In this document: piece after piece, positions 1-7,974 of the stretch | How the letters are laid out: each line of letters opens with the position of its first letter | Numbering within the stretch: position 1 is the stretch's first letter | Assembly (NCBI RefSeq): GCF_024701375.2 | Contig: NZ_CP113910.1 | Coordinates: forward strand, 1,860,001-1,924,000 | DNA length: 64,000 bases | Reading direction: 5' to 3' | Source: Streptomyces sp. KMM 9044 | GTDB lineage: Bacteria; Actinomycetota; Actinomycetes; Streptomycetales; Streptomycetaceae | Notes under the pieces: generated by a model | Told to the model about the DNA's origin: nothing | The model's database searches: none | What the model saw: only the letters and a program-made list of their open reading frames with translations | Translations under genes and position numbers: made by a program

Positions 1-152
1 CACGAGGAGGAGAGGAGGCTTTCCGCCGGGCATTGAGCGGGTTCCGGCACCTCGCCGCAGCGAAACGGATCACACCAGACGAAATCCGGTCACCACTGCC
101 AAAAACAGGCCACGTCCGCCGGGACCCGGACCCTGGTTGCCGGGAATCGCTC

Positions 153-1556
153 TCAGCTGTCGAAGCCCAGCCCCAGCCTGTCCATCGTCCGCAGCCACAG
201 GTTCCGGTGTCCGTCGTGGGTGTCGGCGTGCGCCAGCGACCACCGGGTGAGCGCGATGCCGGTCCAGGCGAAGGGCTCGGGCGGGAACGGCAGCGGCTTC
301 CTGCGCACCATCTCCAGTTCCGTGCGCTCGGTGCGCTCCCCCGCCAGCAGGTCCAGCATCACCTCGGCGCCGAAGCGGGTGGCGCCGACACCGAGCCCCG
401 TGAAGCCGGCCGCGTAGGCGGCCCTGCCCCGGTGGGCGGTGCCGTAGAACGCCGAGAAGCGGGAGCAGGTGTCGATCGCGCCGCCCCAGGCGTGGGTGAA
501 GCGGACGCCCTCCAGCTGCGGGAAGCAGGTGAAGAAGTGCTCGGCGAGCTTCGCGTAGGTCTCCGGCCGGTCGTCGTACTCGGCGCGCACCCGCCCGCCG
601 TACGGGTAGACCGCGTCGTAGCCGCCCCACAGGATGCGGTGGTCGGCGGTCAGCCGGAAGTAGTGGAACCGGTTGGCGCTGTCGCCGAGTCCCTGCCGGT
701 TGCGCCAGCCGACGGACGCCAGCCGGGCGTCGGTGAGCGGCTCGGTCATCAGGGCGTAGTCGTAGACCGGAACGGTGTAGGCACGGGCCCGTTTGACCAG
801 GCTGGGGAAGACGTTGGTGCCGAGGGCGGCGGTGCGGGCACGGATCTGCCCGTAGGGGGTGCGCACGGCCAGTCCGGCGCCGTGGGAGCGCAGGGTGAGG
901 GCGGGGGTGTGCTCGTACACGCGGAGGCCGAGGCCGAGGCAGGCCCGCTTGAGTCCCCAGGCCAGCTTCGCCGGGTGGAGCATGGCCACGCCCCTGCGGT
1001 CCCAGAGACCGGCCAGGAAGGTGGGCGAGTCGACCTGGGCGCGGACCTCGTCCGTGTCCAGGAACTCCGCCCCTTCCGCGAGCCCCCGGCGGTCGATCTC
1101 CTGGTACCGGTCGCGCAGTTCGCGTGCCTGGTGGGGTGCGGTGGCGACGTCGAGCTCACCGGTGCGTTCGAAGTCGCAGTCGATGGCGTGGCGGGCGACC
1201 GTCTCCTCGATGGCGTCGAGATTGCGGGCGCCCAGCCGCTCCAGTTCGTGGATCTCGTCCGGCCAGCGGGTCAGGCCGTTGGCCAGACCGTGGGTGAGGG
1301 AGGCGGCGCAGAATCCGCCGTTGCGGCCCGAGGCCGCCCAGCCCACCTCGCGTCCCTCCACCAGGACGACGTCCCGCCCCGGGTCGCGTTCCTTGGCGAT
1401 CAGCGCCGTCCACAGTCCGCTGTATCCTCCGCCCACCACCAGCAGGTCGCGGTTCTCGGCGCCGGTGAGGGCGGGCCGGGGTTCCGGCCGGCCCGGGTCG
1501 TCCAGCCAGTAAGCGGACGGACGGGCATCGGCGAGGGATTCCATCCAACGGCTCAT
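153..1556 (-). CDS. FAD-dependent oxidoreductase, PuuB-like
   Basis: This is a 467-residue DAO-family flavoenzyme. The dinucleotide-binding motif VVGGGYSGLWTA lies near residues 40-51 and the family motif ASGRNGGF near residues 75-82. A C-terminal FAD-binding stretch (GFTGLGVGATRFGAE) lies near residues 388-402. Members next to polyamine transporters are usually annotated as gamma-glutamylputrescine oxidase-like and oxidise an amine to an aldehyde. It starts at ATG 1556, 12 bases after the stop of the PotC fragment, so the two were probably one operon (pot genes then oxidase). The exact substrate is inferred from context only. Length and motifs look intact. Confidence 0.85.
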   Translation of the reverse strand: MSRWMESLADARPSAYWLDDPGRPEPRPALTGAENRDLLVVGGGYSGLWTALIAKERDPGRDVVLVEGREVGWAASGRNGGFCAASLTHGLANGLTRWPDEIHELERLGARNLDAIEETVARHAIDCDFERTGELDVATAPHQARELRDRYQEIDRRGLAEGAEFLDTDEVRAQVDSPTFLAGLWDRRGVAMLHPAKLAWGLKRACLGLGLRVYEHTPALTLRSHGAGLAVRTPYGQIRARTAALGTNVFPSLVKRARAYTVPVYDYALMTEPLTDARLASVGWRNRQGLGDSANRFHYFRLTADHRILWGGYDAVYPYGGRVRAEYDDRPETYAKLAEHFFTCFPQLEGVRFTHAWGGAIDTCSRFSAFYGTAHRGRAAYAAGFTGLGVGATRFGAEVMLDLLAGERTERTELEMVRRKPLPFPPEPFAWTGIALTRWSLAHADTHDGHRNLWLRTMDRLGLGFDS

Positions 1557-2126
1557 GGTCCCGGCCCCCTACGCCTTCTGCCGCGTGCGGCGGTTGCCGA
1601 CGGCCATGGAGACCAGCACCAGCAGCACGGCGACGGCGAACATGGCCGTACCGACGACGTTGATCTGTACCGGAGTTCCGCGCTGCGCGGAGCCCCAGAC
1701 GAACATCGGGAAGGTGACGGTGGCCCCCGAGTTGAAGTTGGTGATGATGAAGTCGTCGAAGGACAGGGCGAAGGCGAGGAGCGCGCCCGCCGCGATGCCG
1801 GGGGCGGCGATCGGCAGGGTGACCCGCAGGAACGTCTGGACCGGGCCGGCGTACAGGTCCTGGGCGGCCTGCTCGAGGCGGGGGTCCATCGACATCACGC
1901 GGGCCTTGACGGCGACCACGACGAAGCTGAGGCAGAACATGATGTGGGCGATGAGGATCGTCCAGAAGCCGACCTGGACGCCCATGTTGAGGAACAGCGT
2001 CAGCAGTGACGCCGCCATGACCACCTCGGGCATCGCCATCGGCAGGAAGACCAGCGAGTTCACGGTGGAACGGGCACGGAAGCGGTAGCGGGCCAGCGCG
2101 AAGGCGATCATGGCGCCGAGCCCGAT

Positions 2127-2164
2127 GGCCAGCGGCCAGCGGCCAGCGGCCAGCGGCCAGCGGC
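2127..2164. repeat. Heptanucleotide GGCCAGC tandem run at fusion joint
   Basis: Five full copies of GGCCAGC plus GGC run from 2127 to 2164. On the minus strand they encode RWPLAAG-type repeats. The run sits exactly where DUF4190 sequence stops and PotC sequence begins, so it probably marks the recombination or slippage point. Confidence 0.85.
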
Positions 2165-2525
2165 AGAAGACGCAGGCCGAGATGATCCCGAGGACGAGTC
2201 CGGTGACACCCATGCCGTTGGCCGGCTGCGGAGGCGTGCCGGTCCAGCCGTGATCGCCCTGGTCGGGCATGCCGTCGTGGGCGGGAGCACCGGCGCGGCC
2301 GGGCGGGTGCGCGGCCGGGCGGATGTACCCGCTCCGGTGGCCGCCCGGGTAGCCGTACGGCACCTGGCCGGGACCGCCGGGGGCGATGGGCGGCGGGACC
2401 GGCTCGGCGGACGGGGGCGCGAAGGGGTTGGAGGCCGCGGCTTCGGGGCCTGCGGGCGCGGGAGCGGACGGGGTGGAAGGGCCGGAGGGGCCGGAGGTGT
2501 CCGCCCGGAGCCGGGCGGGCGGCGC

Positions 2526-2670
2526 GGCCGAAGGGCCGGCCGGGGCCGGAGGGGCCGGGCGGGCGGCGCGGCCGAAGGGGCCGGCCGAGGCCGGAGGGGC
2601 CGGGCGGGCGGCGCGGCCGAAGGGCCGGAGGGGGCCGGAGGGGCCGGGCGGGCGGCGCGGCCGAAGGGCC
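2526..2670. repeat. Four-copy 44/45-bp tandem repeat in Pro-rich coding region
   Basis: The core GGCCGAAGGG recurs at 2526, 2570, 2615 and 2659 (spacings 44, 45, 44), each followed by near-identical GC-rich sequence. Copies differ mainly in G-run length. The unit encodes the Pro/Ala-rich linker of the DUF4190 protein on the minus strand. Three extra units add 133 bases and shift the frame. Confidence 0.85.
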
Positions 2671-2681
2671 GGAGGGGGCAT

Positions 2682-3108
2682 TCGCCGCGGGGAGGGATGT
2701 GACCGTCCGCTGGTCGTGCACGGAAGGCGTCGGGGGAGCGGAGGGGGTGCCGGAGGCCGGGGGTGCGCCGGCCGCGCCGGGCGTCCCCGGGGCGAAAGCC
2801 GGAGGGTCGAACTCCGGGAGGGCGAACGGGTCGGTGACTCCGGCGGAGCCCGACGGCCCGGACGTGCCGTGGCCGCCGAGATCCAGCCGGGTCAGCTCGG
2901 GCGGCGACACCTCCCGCGGCGGGCTCTGGGGCGGCTGGGCCTGCGCGGCCCCGCTGTCGGCCGGCGCCGCCCGGACGTCGTCATGAGCATGCGGGTCCCG
3001 GGGCGGAGTGCCGCCCGCCGGGTTTCCCCGCGCTTCCGGCGCCTGCGCGTCGCCGGACAGACGCCGGCCCTCCTCCGTCGAACGTGCCGTCAAGGTAAGG
3101 CCCGACAC
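2682..3108 (-). pseudogene. 5' end of the DUF4190 gene, out of frame with the rest
   Basis: A GTG at 3108 opens a frame beginning MSGLTLTARSTEEGRR and continuing through DQRTVTSLPAANAPSG, which matches my recollection of the N-terminus of Streptomyces DUF4190 proteins. It reaches GPSAAPPAR at the first unit of a 44/45-bp tandem repeat (2659-2670). The same GPSAAPPAR peptide is read again, in the downstream frame, at the last unit (2526-2537). The extra 133 bases between them are not a multiple of three, so the 5' part no longer joins the rest. If a start is used for the chimeric ORF it would be the internal ATG at 2681. This is best treated as the severed front of the gene. Confidence 0.6.
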
Positions 3109-3217
3109 CGCCCCGTGCGCGCCCGGCCTACGATGACCCCCGATCCACCGATCAGCCGATCACCCGCGTCCCGCCACAGCCGCACCCCGGCCGGGGACGC
3201 CGTTTTTGGGAGGGACC

Positions 3218-4297
3218 ATGACCGAACGCCTCGCCGCGTCCGCCGGGGCGGCGGGCAGCGGCCCGCACGACTTCATCGCCGGACTGCCCAAGGCCGAACT
3301 GCACGTGCACCACATCGGTTCCGCCTCCCCCCGCATCGTCTCGGAGCTGGCCGCCCGCCACCCCGACTCCAGGGTCCCCGTCGACCCCGAGGCGCTCGCC
3401 GACTACTTCACCTTCACGGACTTCGCCCACTTCATCGACGTGTACCTGTCCGTCGTCGACCTGATCCGCACGCCCGAGGACGTCCGGCTGCTCACCTACG
3501 AGGTGGCGCGTGAGCTGGCCCGGCAGCGGGTGCGGTACGCCGAGCTGACGATCACCCCGTTCTCGTCGACCCGTCGCGGGATCGACGCGCGGGCGTTCAT
3601 GGAGGCGATCGAGGACGCCCGCAAGGCGGCCGAGTCCGAGTTCGGGACCGTGCTGCGCTGGTGCTTCGACATCCCCGGCGAGGCCGGACTGGAGGCTGCC
3701 GAGGAGACCACGCGGCTCGCCACCGACGACCGTCTGCGTCCGGAGGGCCTGGTCTCCTTCGGTCTGGGCGGACCCGAGATCGGGGTGCCCCGGCCCCAGT
3801 TCAAGCCGTACTTCGACCGGGCCATCGCCGCGGGCCTGCGCTCGGTGCCGCACGCCGGTGAGACGACCGGTCCCGGGACGGTGTGGGACGCCCTGGTCGA
3901 CCTGCGCGCGGAGCGGATCGGGCACGGCACCAGCGCCGCCCAGGACCCCGGGCTGCTCGCACATCTCGCCGAGCGGCGCATCGCGCTGGAAGTGTGCCCC
4001 ACCTCCAACATCGCCACCCGCGCGGTCACCAGCCTCGACGAGCACCCGATCAGGGAGTTCGTCCGCGCCGGTGTGCTGGTCACCGTCAACTCCGACGACC
4101 CGCCGATGTTCGGCACCGACCTGAACACCGAGTACGCGATCGCCGCACGGCTGCTGGGCCTCGACGAGCGGAGCCTGGCGGCGCTGGCGAGGAACGCGGT
4201 GGAGGCCTCGTTCCTGGACGAGCCGGGCAAGGCACGGCTGGCCGCCGAGATCGACGCGTACACCACGTCCTGGCTCGCCTCCCGGCCGCTGCGGTGA
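3218..4297 (+). CDS. add: Adenosine deaminase
   Basis: A 359-residue zinc amidohydrolase that deaminates adenosine (and usually deoxyadenosine) to inosine in purine salvage. The metal-binding ELHVHH lies near residue 26. HAGET, the ERIGHGTSA segment, the CPTSN motif and the catalytic NSDDPPMFGT are all present in the expected order. The ATG at 3218 is preceded by GGGAGGG at 3208-3214, which decides the start over an in-frame TTG at 3206. The next gene on the same strand begins 59 bases after its stop. The protein is full length and intact. Confidence 0.92.
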   Translation: MTERLAASAGAAGSGPHDFIAGLPKAELHVHHIGSASPRIVSELAARHPDSRVPVDPEALADYFTFTDFAHFIDVYLSVVDLIRTPEDVRLLTYEVARELARQRVRYAELTITPFSSTRRGIDARAFMEAIEDARKAAESEFGTVLRWCFDIPGEAGLEAAEETTRLATDDRLRPEGLVSFGLGGPEIGVPRPQFKPYFDRAIAAGLRSVPHAGETTGPGTVWDALVDLRAERIGHGTSAAQDPGLLAHLAERRIALEVCPTSNIATRAVTSLDEHPIREFVRAGVLVTVNSDDPPMFGTDLNTEYAIAARLLGLDERSLAALARNAVEASFLDEPGKARLAAEIDAYTTSWLASRPLR

Positions 4298-4356
4298 AAC
4301 CGTTCTTTGCCGCCGTGAAGCAGCCGTCCCGTGAGCCGAACCCGCGAAGGACCGCC

Positions 4357-5046
4357 ATGCACCACGTGACCGCCGTGGCCCACCGCGGCGACCCGTACCA
4401 CGTCCGCGAGAACACGCTCGCCTCGCTGCGTTCCGCGCTCCACAAGGGCGCGGACGCGGTCGAGTTCGACGTACGCCTCACCCGGGACGGCGTACCGGTC
4501 CTGCTGCACGACGAAACGCTGAAGCGGCTCTGGGAGCACGACCGCCCGCTGCGGTCGCTGTCCTGGGAGGAGGTGCGCGGCCTGACCGACGGCGGTGTGC
4601 CCACGCTGCCGGACGCGCTGTCGGCGACCGAGGGCGCCAGGGTCATGCTGGACCTGCCGGGCGATCCCGGCCCCCGGACGGTGCGCCGGATCGTGGGCGC
4701 CGTGCGGGAGCACGGCGCCCAGGACCGCGTCTGCTACTGCGCGGGCGCCGCCCCGATGCTTGCCGTGCGCGCGGCGGACCCGTCGGCCGAGATCGCCCTC
4801 ACCGTCACGTCGTCGGTCCCGCCGCGCGCCGGCGTCCTGGAGGCGGTCCGGCCGCGCTGGCTGAACTACCGCTTCGGCCTGGCCGACCGGGCCCTCGCCG
4901 ACCGGATCCACGCGGACGGCTGTCTGCTCTCCGTGTGGACCCCGGACACCCGCCGCTCCATGCGCCGTCTGCTGGCGCTGGGCGCCGACTCGATCACCAC
5001 CAACCGCATCGACGTCCTGTGCGCGCTGCGCACCACCGCCCGGTAG
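4357..5046 (+). CDS. Glycerophosphodiester phosphodiesterase
   Basis: This 229-residue protein has the GDPD pattern: AHRGDPYHVREN at residues 8-19, then EFDVRLTRDGVPVLLHD, giving the catalytic His, Arg, Glu, Asp and second His. It would hydrolyse glycerophosphodiesters to glycerol-3-phosphate and an alcohol. There is no signal peptide, so it is predicted cytoplasmic. The ATG at 4357 follows the CGAAGG element at 4344. Its stop codon lies in the first unit of a 16-bp tandem repeat, and the converging ORF at 4866-5645 overlaps its last 181 bases. Confidence 0.88.
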   Translation: MHHVTAVAHRGDPYHVRENTLASLRSALHKGADAVEFDVRLTRDGVPVLLHDETLKRLWEHDRPLRSLSWEEVRGLTDGGVPTLPDALSATEGARVMLDLPGDPGPRTVRRIVGAVREHGAQDRVCYCAGAAPMLAVRAADPSAEIALTVTSSVPPRAGVLEAVRPRWLNYRFGLADRALADRIHADGCLLSVWTPDTRRSMRRLLALGADSITTNRIDVLCALRTTAR

Positions 5047-5645
5047 GGCGCCCGGCCGGTAGGGCGCCCGGCCGGTAGGGCGCCCGGCCGGCCTGGAGGA
5101 CCCCGTCCTGCGGGTCGGGCCGAAGACGCGAGAGCGGGCGGCGCGGCGTACGGGGTGAGTGCTTCCAGCCGCTTGGTCTTCTTCCGTACGGCGTGCAGCG
5201 GGATCACATCGAGCACCCCGAACGCCATGTCGATGACGCTCCGCCAGAAGGGGATGCCGCGGACCGGGCCGCAGACGAGGGTGAGCGGGATGACGCCGGC
5301 GCAGGCGATCATGCCGAACTCGACGACCCAGATGTTGCGGACCGGGTCGCGGCAGGGACCGTAGAGGGCGACGGCTACGACCAGGTGGGTGAAGGCCAGC
5401 CAGCCGGTGCCGCAGAGGAGGAACGGGTACCCGGCGTCGGCTGCGTCGAGCCCGTCACGGACCCGCTCGATCCACTCCATGAGGGCGGGAAGGTGCTCCG
5501 GTGCCCCCAGGGAACGGAGCACCTCCTCGGCCCGGAGCGGTTCGTGCACCAGGGGAAAGGCCGTGGCGCCGCTGAGCACCAGGCAGACGGCGAAGAGGAC
5601 CAACCAGGCGCGAATGCCCTTGAGCAGGGCGGCTCTGTCGCTCAT
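4866..5645 (-). CDS. Membrane protein with abnormal C-terminal read-through
   Basis: The first 175 or so residues form a coherent protein: MSDRAALLKG, a membrane segment (WLVLFAVCLVLSGATAFPLV), a central part with two or three more hydrophobic segments, and an end near KRLEALTP. I recall short Streptomyces membrane proteins of this kind that stop there. Here the frame stays open through the 16-bp repeat and 181 bases antisense to the phosphodiesterase gene, adding an Arg/Ser/Pro-rich tail with no protein-like pattern. The true end is probably near 5110-5130, lost by a stop mutation or indel. ATG 5645 is chosen; an in-frame GTG lies at 5660. Function is unknown. Confidence 0.6.
   Translation of the reverse strand: MSDRAALLKGIRAWLVLFAVCLVLSGATAFPLVHEPLRAEEVLRSLGAPEHLPALMEWIERVRDGLDAADAGYPFLLCGTGWLAFTHLVVAVALYGPCRDPVRNIWVVEFGMIACAGVIPLTLVCGPVRGIPFWRSVIDMAFGVLDVIPLHAVRKKTKRLEALTPYAAPPALASSARPAGRGPPGRPGALPAGRPTGRAPYRAVVRSAHRTSMRLVVIESAPSASRRRMERRVSGVHTESRQPSAWIRSARARSARPKR
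5042..5089. repeat. Three perfect copies of a 16-bp repeat
   Basis: GGTAGGGCGCCCGGCC is repeated at 5042, 5058 and 5074. The first copy contains the TAG stop of the upstream phosphodiesterase gene, so the expansion happened at or just after the end of that gene. Confidence 0.9.
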
Positions 5646-5758
5646 GGCGGCGACACGCACCCCAGTTGAACGCGTCCAAAAATCGGAGTCGGGTCAACTC
5701 CCCCTGCCCTCCTCCCCCTTCCCGCGCCGACCGCGTACCGGCCGGCGCGAACAGAAAA

Positions 5759-5784
5759 GTCCCGCGCCCAAAGGGGCGCGGGAC
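5759..5784 (-). terminator. Rho-independent terminator of the aldehyde dehydrogenase gene
   Basis: GTCCCGCGCCC and GGGCGCGGGAC pair perfectly around a 4-base loop. On the minus strand the hairpin is followed by TTTTC. It sits about 50 bases after the dehydrogenase stop. Confidence 0.85.
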
Positions 5785-5833
5785 CGTGACGACGTGTGAC
5801 CCCGCCGCGTGGGCGGGTGCGGCCGCGGAGCGG

Positions 5834-7273
5834 TTACGCGTCGAGCGACGTCATCACGTGCTTGATGCGCGTGTAGTCGTCGAAGCCGTACGCGGACAGG
5901 TCCTTGCCGTAGCCGGACTTCTTGAAGCCGCCGTGCGGCATCTCCGCCACCAGCGGGATGTGGGTGTTGATCCACACGCAGCCGAAGTCGAGCTTCTTGG
6001 ACATGCGCATCGCGCGGGAGTGGTCCTTGGTCCACACCGAGGAGGCAAGCGCGTACTCGACGCCGTTGGCGTACGCGACGGCCTGGTCCTCGTCGGTGAA
6101 GGTCTGAACGGTGATGACCGGGCCGAAGACCTCCTTCTGGATGATCTCGTCGTCCTGCTCCAGGCCCGAGACGACGGTCGGCGCGAAGAAGTAGCCCTTG
6201 TCGCCGACGCGCTGCCCGCCGGCCTCCACGCGCGCGTGCGCGGGCAGCCGGTCGACGAAGCCCTGGACCTGGGCCAGCTGACCGGCGTTGTTGAGCGGGC
6301 CGAAGAGGACGTCCTCGTCATCGGGGGCACCCGTCTTCGTGTCGGCGGCGGCCTTGGCGAGCGCGGTGACGAACTCGTCGTGGATCGAATCGTGGACGAG
6401 GACGCGTGTGGCCGCCGTGCAGTCCTGGCCGGCGTTGAAGAAGCCGGCGACGGAGATGTCCTCGACGGCCTTGGCGATGTCGGTGTCCTCGAAGACGACG
6501 ACCGGCGCCTTGCCGCCCAGTTCCAGGTGGACGCGCTTGAGGTCCTTGGACGCGGACTCGGCGACCTGCATGCCGGCCCGCACCGAACCGGTGATGGAGG
6601 CCATCGCCGGGATCTCGTGCTCGACCATCACGCGGCCGGTGTCCCGGTCGCCGCAGACGACGTTGAAGACGCCCGTCGGCAGGACCGAGCCGAGGATCTC
6701 GGCGAGCAGGACGGTGGAGGCCGGGGTGGTGTCCGAGGGCTTGAGGACGACCGTGTTGCCCGCCGCGATCGCCGGGGCGAACTTCCACACGGCCATCATC
6801 ATCGGGTAGTTCCAGGGGGCGACCTGGGCGCAGACGCCGACCGGCTCACGGCGCACGATGGAGGTCAGGCCCTCCATGTACTCACCGGCCGAGCGGCCCT
6901 CCAGCATCCGCGCCGCACCCGCGAAGAAGCGGATCTGGTCGACCATCGGCGGGATCTCCTCGGTGCGGGTCAGCCCGATGGGCTTGCCCGTGTTCTCCAC
7001 CTCGGCCGCGACGAGTTCCTCGGCGCGCTCCTCGATGGCGTCCGCGACCTTCAGCAGGGCTTTCTGCCGCTCGGCCGGCGTGGTGTCGCGCCAGCCGGGG
7101 AAGGCCTCGGCGGCGGCCGTCATCGCGGCGTCCACATCCGCCTGTCCGGACAGCGGCGCGGTCGCGTACGCCTCGCCGGTCACGGGGTTGACCACCTCGG
7201 TGGTCCGTCCGTCGGCTGCGTCACGGAACGCACCGCCGATGTAGTTGCGCAGACGTCGCAGCTCGGTGCTCAC
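5834..7273 (-). CDS. Gamma-aminobutyraldehyde dehydrogenase
   Basis: A 479-residue NAD(P)-dependent aldehyde dehydrogenase. It has the cofactor-binding APWNYPM segment, the general-base glutamate in LELGGKAPVV and the catalytic cysteine in NAGQDCTAAT. The AGQDCTAA context is typical of the PatD/Prr subgroup that converts 4-aminobutanal, from putrescine, to GABA. The GTG start at 7273 has a strong GGAGGACC ribosome site just upstream. It is divergent from an Lrp-type regulator and near an aminotransferase and an amine oxidase, which fits polyamine catabolism. The gene is intact. Confidence 0.88.
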   Translation of the reverse strand: MSTELRRLRNYIGGAFRDAADGRTTEVVNPVTGEAYATAPLSGQADVDAAMTAAAEAFPGWRDTTPAERQKALLKVADAIEERAEELVAAEVENTGKPIGLTRTEEIPPMVDQIRFFAGAARMLEGRSAGEYMEGLTSIVRREPVGVCAQVAPWNYPMMMAVWKFAPAIAAGNTVVLKPSDTTPASTVLLAEILGSVLPTGVFNVVCGDRDTGRVMVEHEIPAMASITGSVRAGMQVAESASKDLKRVHLELGGKAPVVVFEDTDIAKAVEDISVAGFFNAGQDCTAATRVLVHDSIHDEFVTALAKAAADTKTGAPDDEDVLFGPLNNAGQLAQVQGFVDRLPAHARVEAGGQRVGDKGYFFAPTVVSGLEQDDEIIQKEVFGPVITVQTFTDEDQAVAYANGVEYALASSVWTKDHSRAMRMSKKLDFGCVWINTHIPLVAEMPHGGFKKSGYGKDLSAYGFDDYTRIKHVMTSLDA

Positions 7274-7376
7274 TGCAGGTCCTCCCGGTGCTCCTCGTGG
7301 GTGTCGGAGGCGTCCAACCTCTGAGACACCACCCTAGACGGACCCCTGACGCATTCAACACCCCCGCCCGCCCCGA

Positions 7377-7420
7377 GTCTGCGAAATCCGCAGACATCAG
7401 CTCTTTCGGCAACGGATTTC
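7377..7420. promoter_or_regulatory. Operator-like inverted repeats in the divergent promoter region
   Basis: GTCTGCG at 7377-7383 and CGCAGAC at 7389-7395 form a perfect 7-bp inverted repeat around AAATC. A second pair, GAAATCCG (7383-7390) and CGGATTTC (7413-7420), overlaps it. The region lies between the dehydrogenase start (7273) and the Lrp-type regulator start (7454), the expected place for autoregulation. Binding is inferred, not shown. Confidence 0.45.
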
Positions 7421-7453
7421 ATCGAATGCGCCTTGCGGAACAGCCGAGACGTC

Positions 7454-7972
7454 GTGCACAGTGACCGTGTGGCCAGTCGAAGCGCAGAACCCAGGGACTC
7501 CCGCGAGTCCAGGAACGGCGGCGTTCCCCACCTGGACGCCGTCTCCCTCGCCATCATCGAGCAGCTCCAGGAGGACGGCCGCAGGCCCTACGCCGCCATC
7601 GGCAAGGCCGTCGGCCTGTCGGAGGCGGCCGTGCGCCAGCGCGTCCAGAAGCTGCTCGACCAGGGCGTGATGCAGATCGTCGCCGTCACGGACCCGCTCA
7701 CGGTGGGCTTCCGCCGGCAGGCGATGGTCGGCGTCGGTGTCGAGGGTGACGTGGAGTCCGTGGCGGACGCGCTGAGCGGCATGGACGAGTGCGAGTACGT
7801 GGTGATGACCGCGGGCTCCTTCGACCTCATGGTCGAGATCGTCTGCGAGGACGACGACCACCTTCTCGAGGTCGTCAACAGGCGCATCCGGGCCGTGCCC
7901 GGTGTGCGCGCCACCGAGAGTTTCGTCTACCTCAAGCTCAAGAAGCAGACCTACATGTGGGGAACCCGATAA
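7454..7972 (+). CDS. Lrp/AsnC-family transcriptional regulator
   Basis: A 172-residue regulator. An N-terminal helix-turn-helix follows LDAVSLAIIEQLQEDGRR, with recognition helix around LSEAAVRQRVQKLL. A C-terminal RAM/ligand domain contains VMTAGSFDLMVEIVCEDD. The family forms dimers to octamers that sense amino acids or related amines. It likely controls the adjacent, divergent dehydrogenase gene and the aminotransferase that starts 3 bases after its stop. The GTG at 7454 is chosen because the protein then starts VHSDRV; in-frame codons further upstream are possible. Confidence 0.85.
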   Translation: MHSDRVASRSAEPRDSRESRNGGVPHLDAVSLAIIEQLQEDGRRPYAAIGKAVGLSEAAVRQRVQKLLDQGVMQIVAVTDPLTVGFRRQAMVGVGVEGDVESVADALSGMDECEYVVMTAGSFDLMVEIVCEDDDHLLEVVNRRIRAVPGVRATESFVYLKLKKQTYMWGTR

Positions 7973-7974
7973 TC

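Larger units (their letters stand above)
1569..2681 (-). pseudogene. Chimeric ORF: DUF4190 protein fused to PotC permease 3' part
   Basis: Residues from about 185 onward (below position 2126) read as the C-terminal two thirds of a PotC-type polyamine ABC permease. Visible parts are a membrane segment ending ALARYRFRARS, several further hydrophobic segments and the EAA loop with AAQDLYAG and LPIAAPGIAAGA. The first third is not a transporter: it has the Pro-rich linker with NPFAPP and PPPIAPGGPGQ and the membrane segment start MGVTGLVLGIISACVFC, typical of Streptomyces DUF4190 proteins. The join lies in a run of GGCCAGC heptamers at 2127-2164. The PotC start, first membrane segment and the expected potA, potB and potD genes are absent. 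Function is doubtful. A deletion or an assembly misjoin both explain it. Confidence 0.75.

Noticed and set aside
33..2009. Long plus-strand ORF opposite the oxidoreductase
   Set aside because: It mirrors a strong real gene, has no protein motif, and is a typical GC-rich shadow frame.
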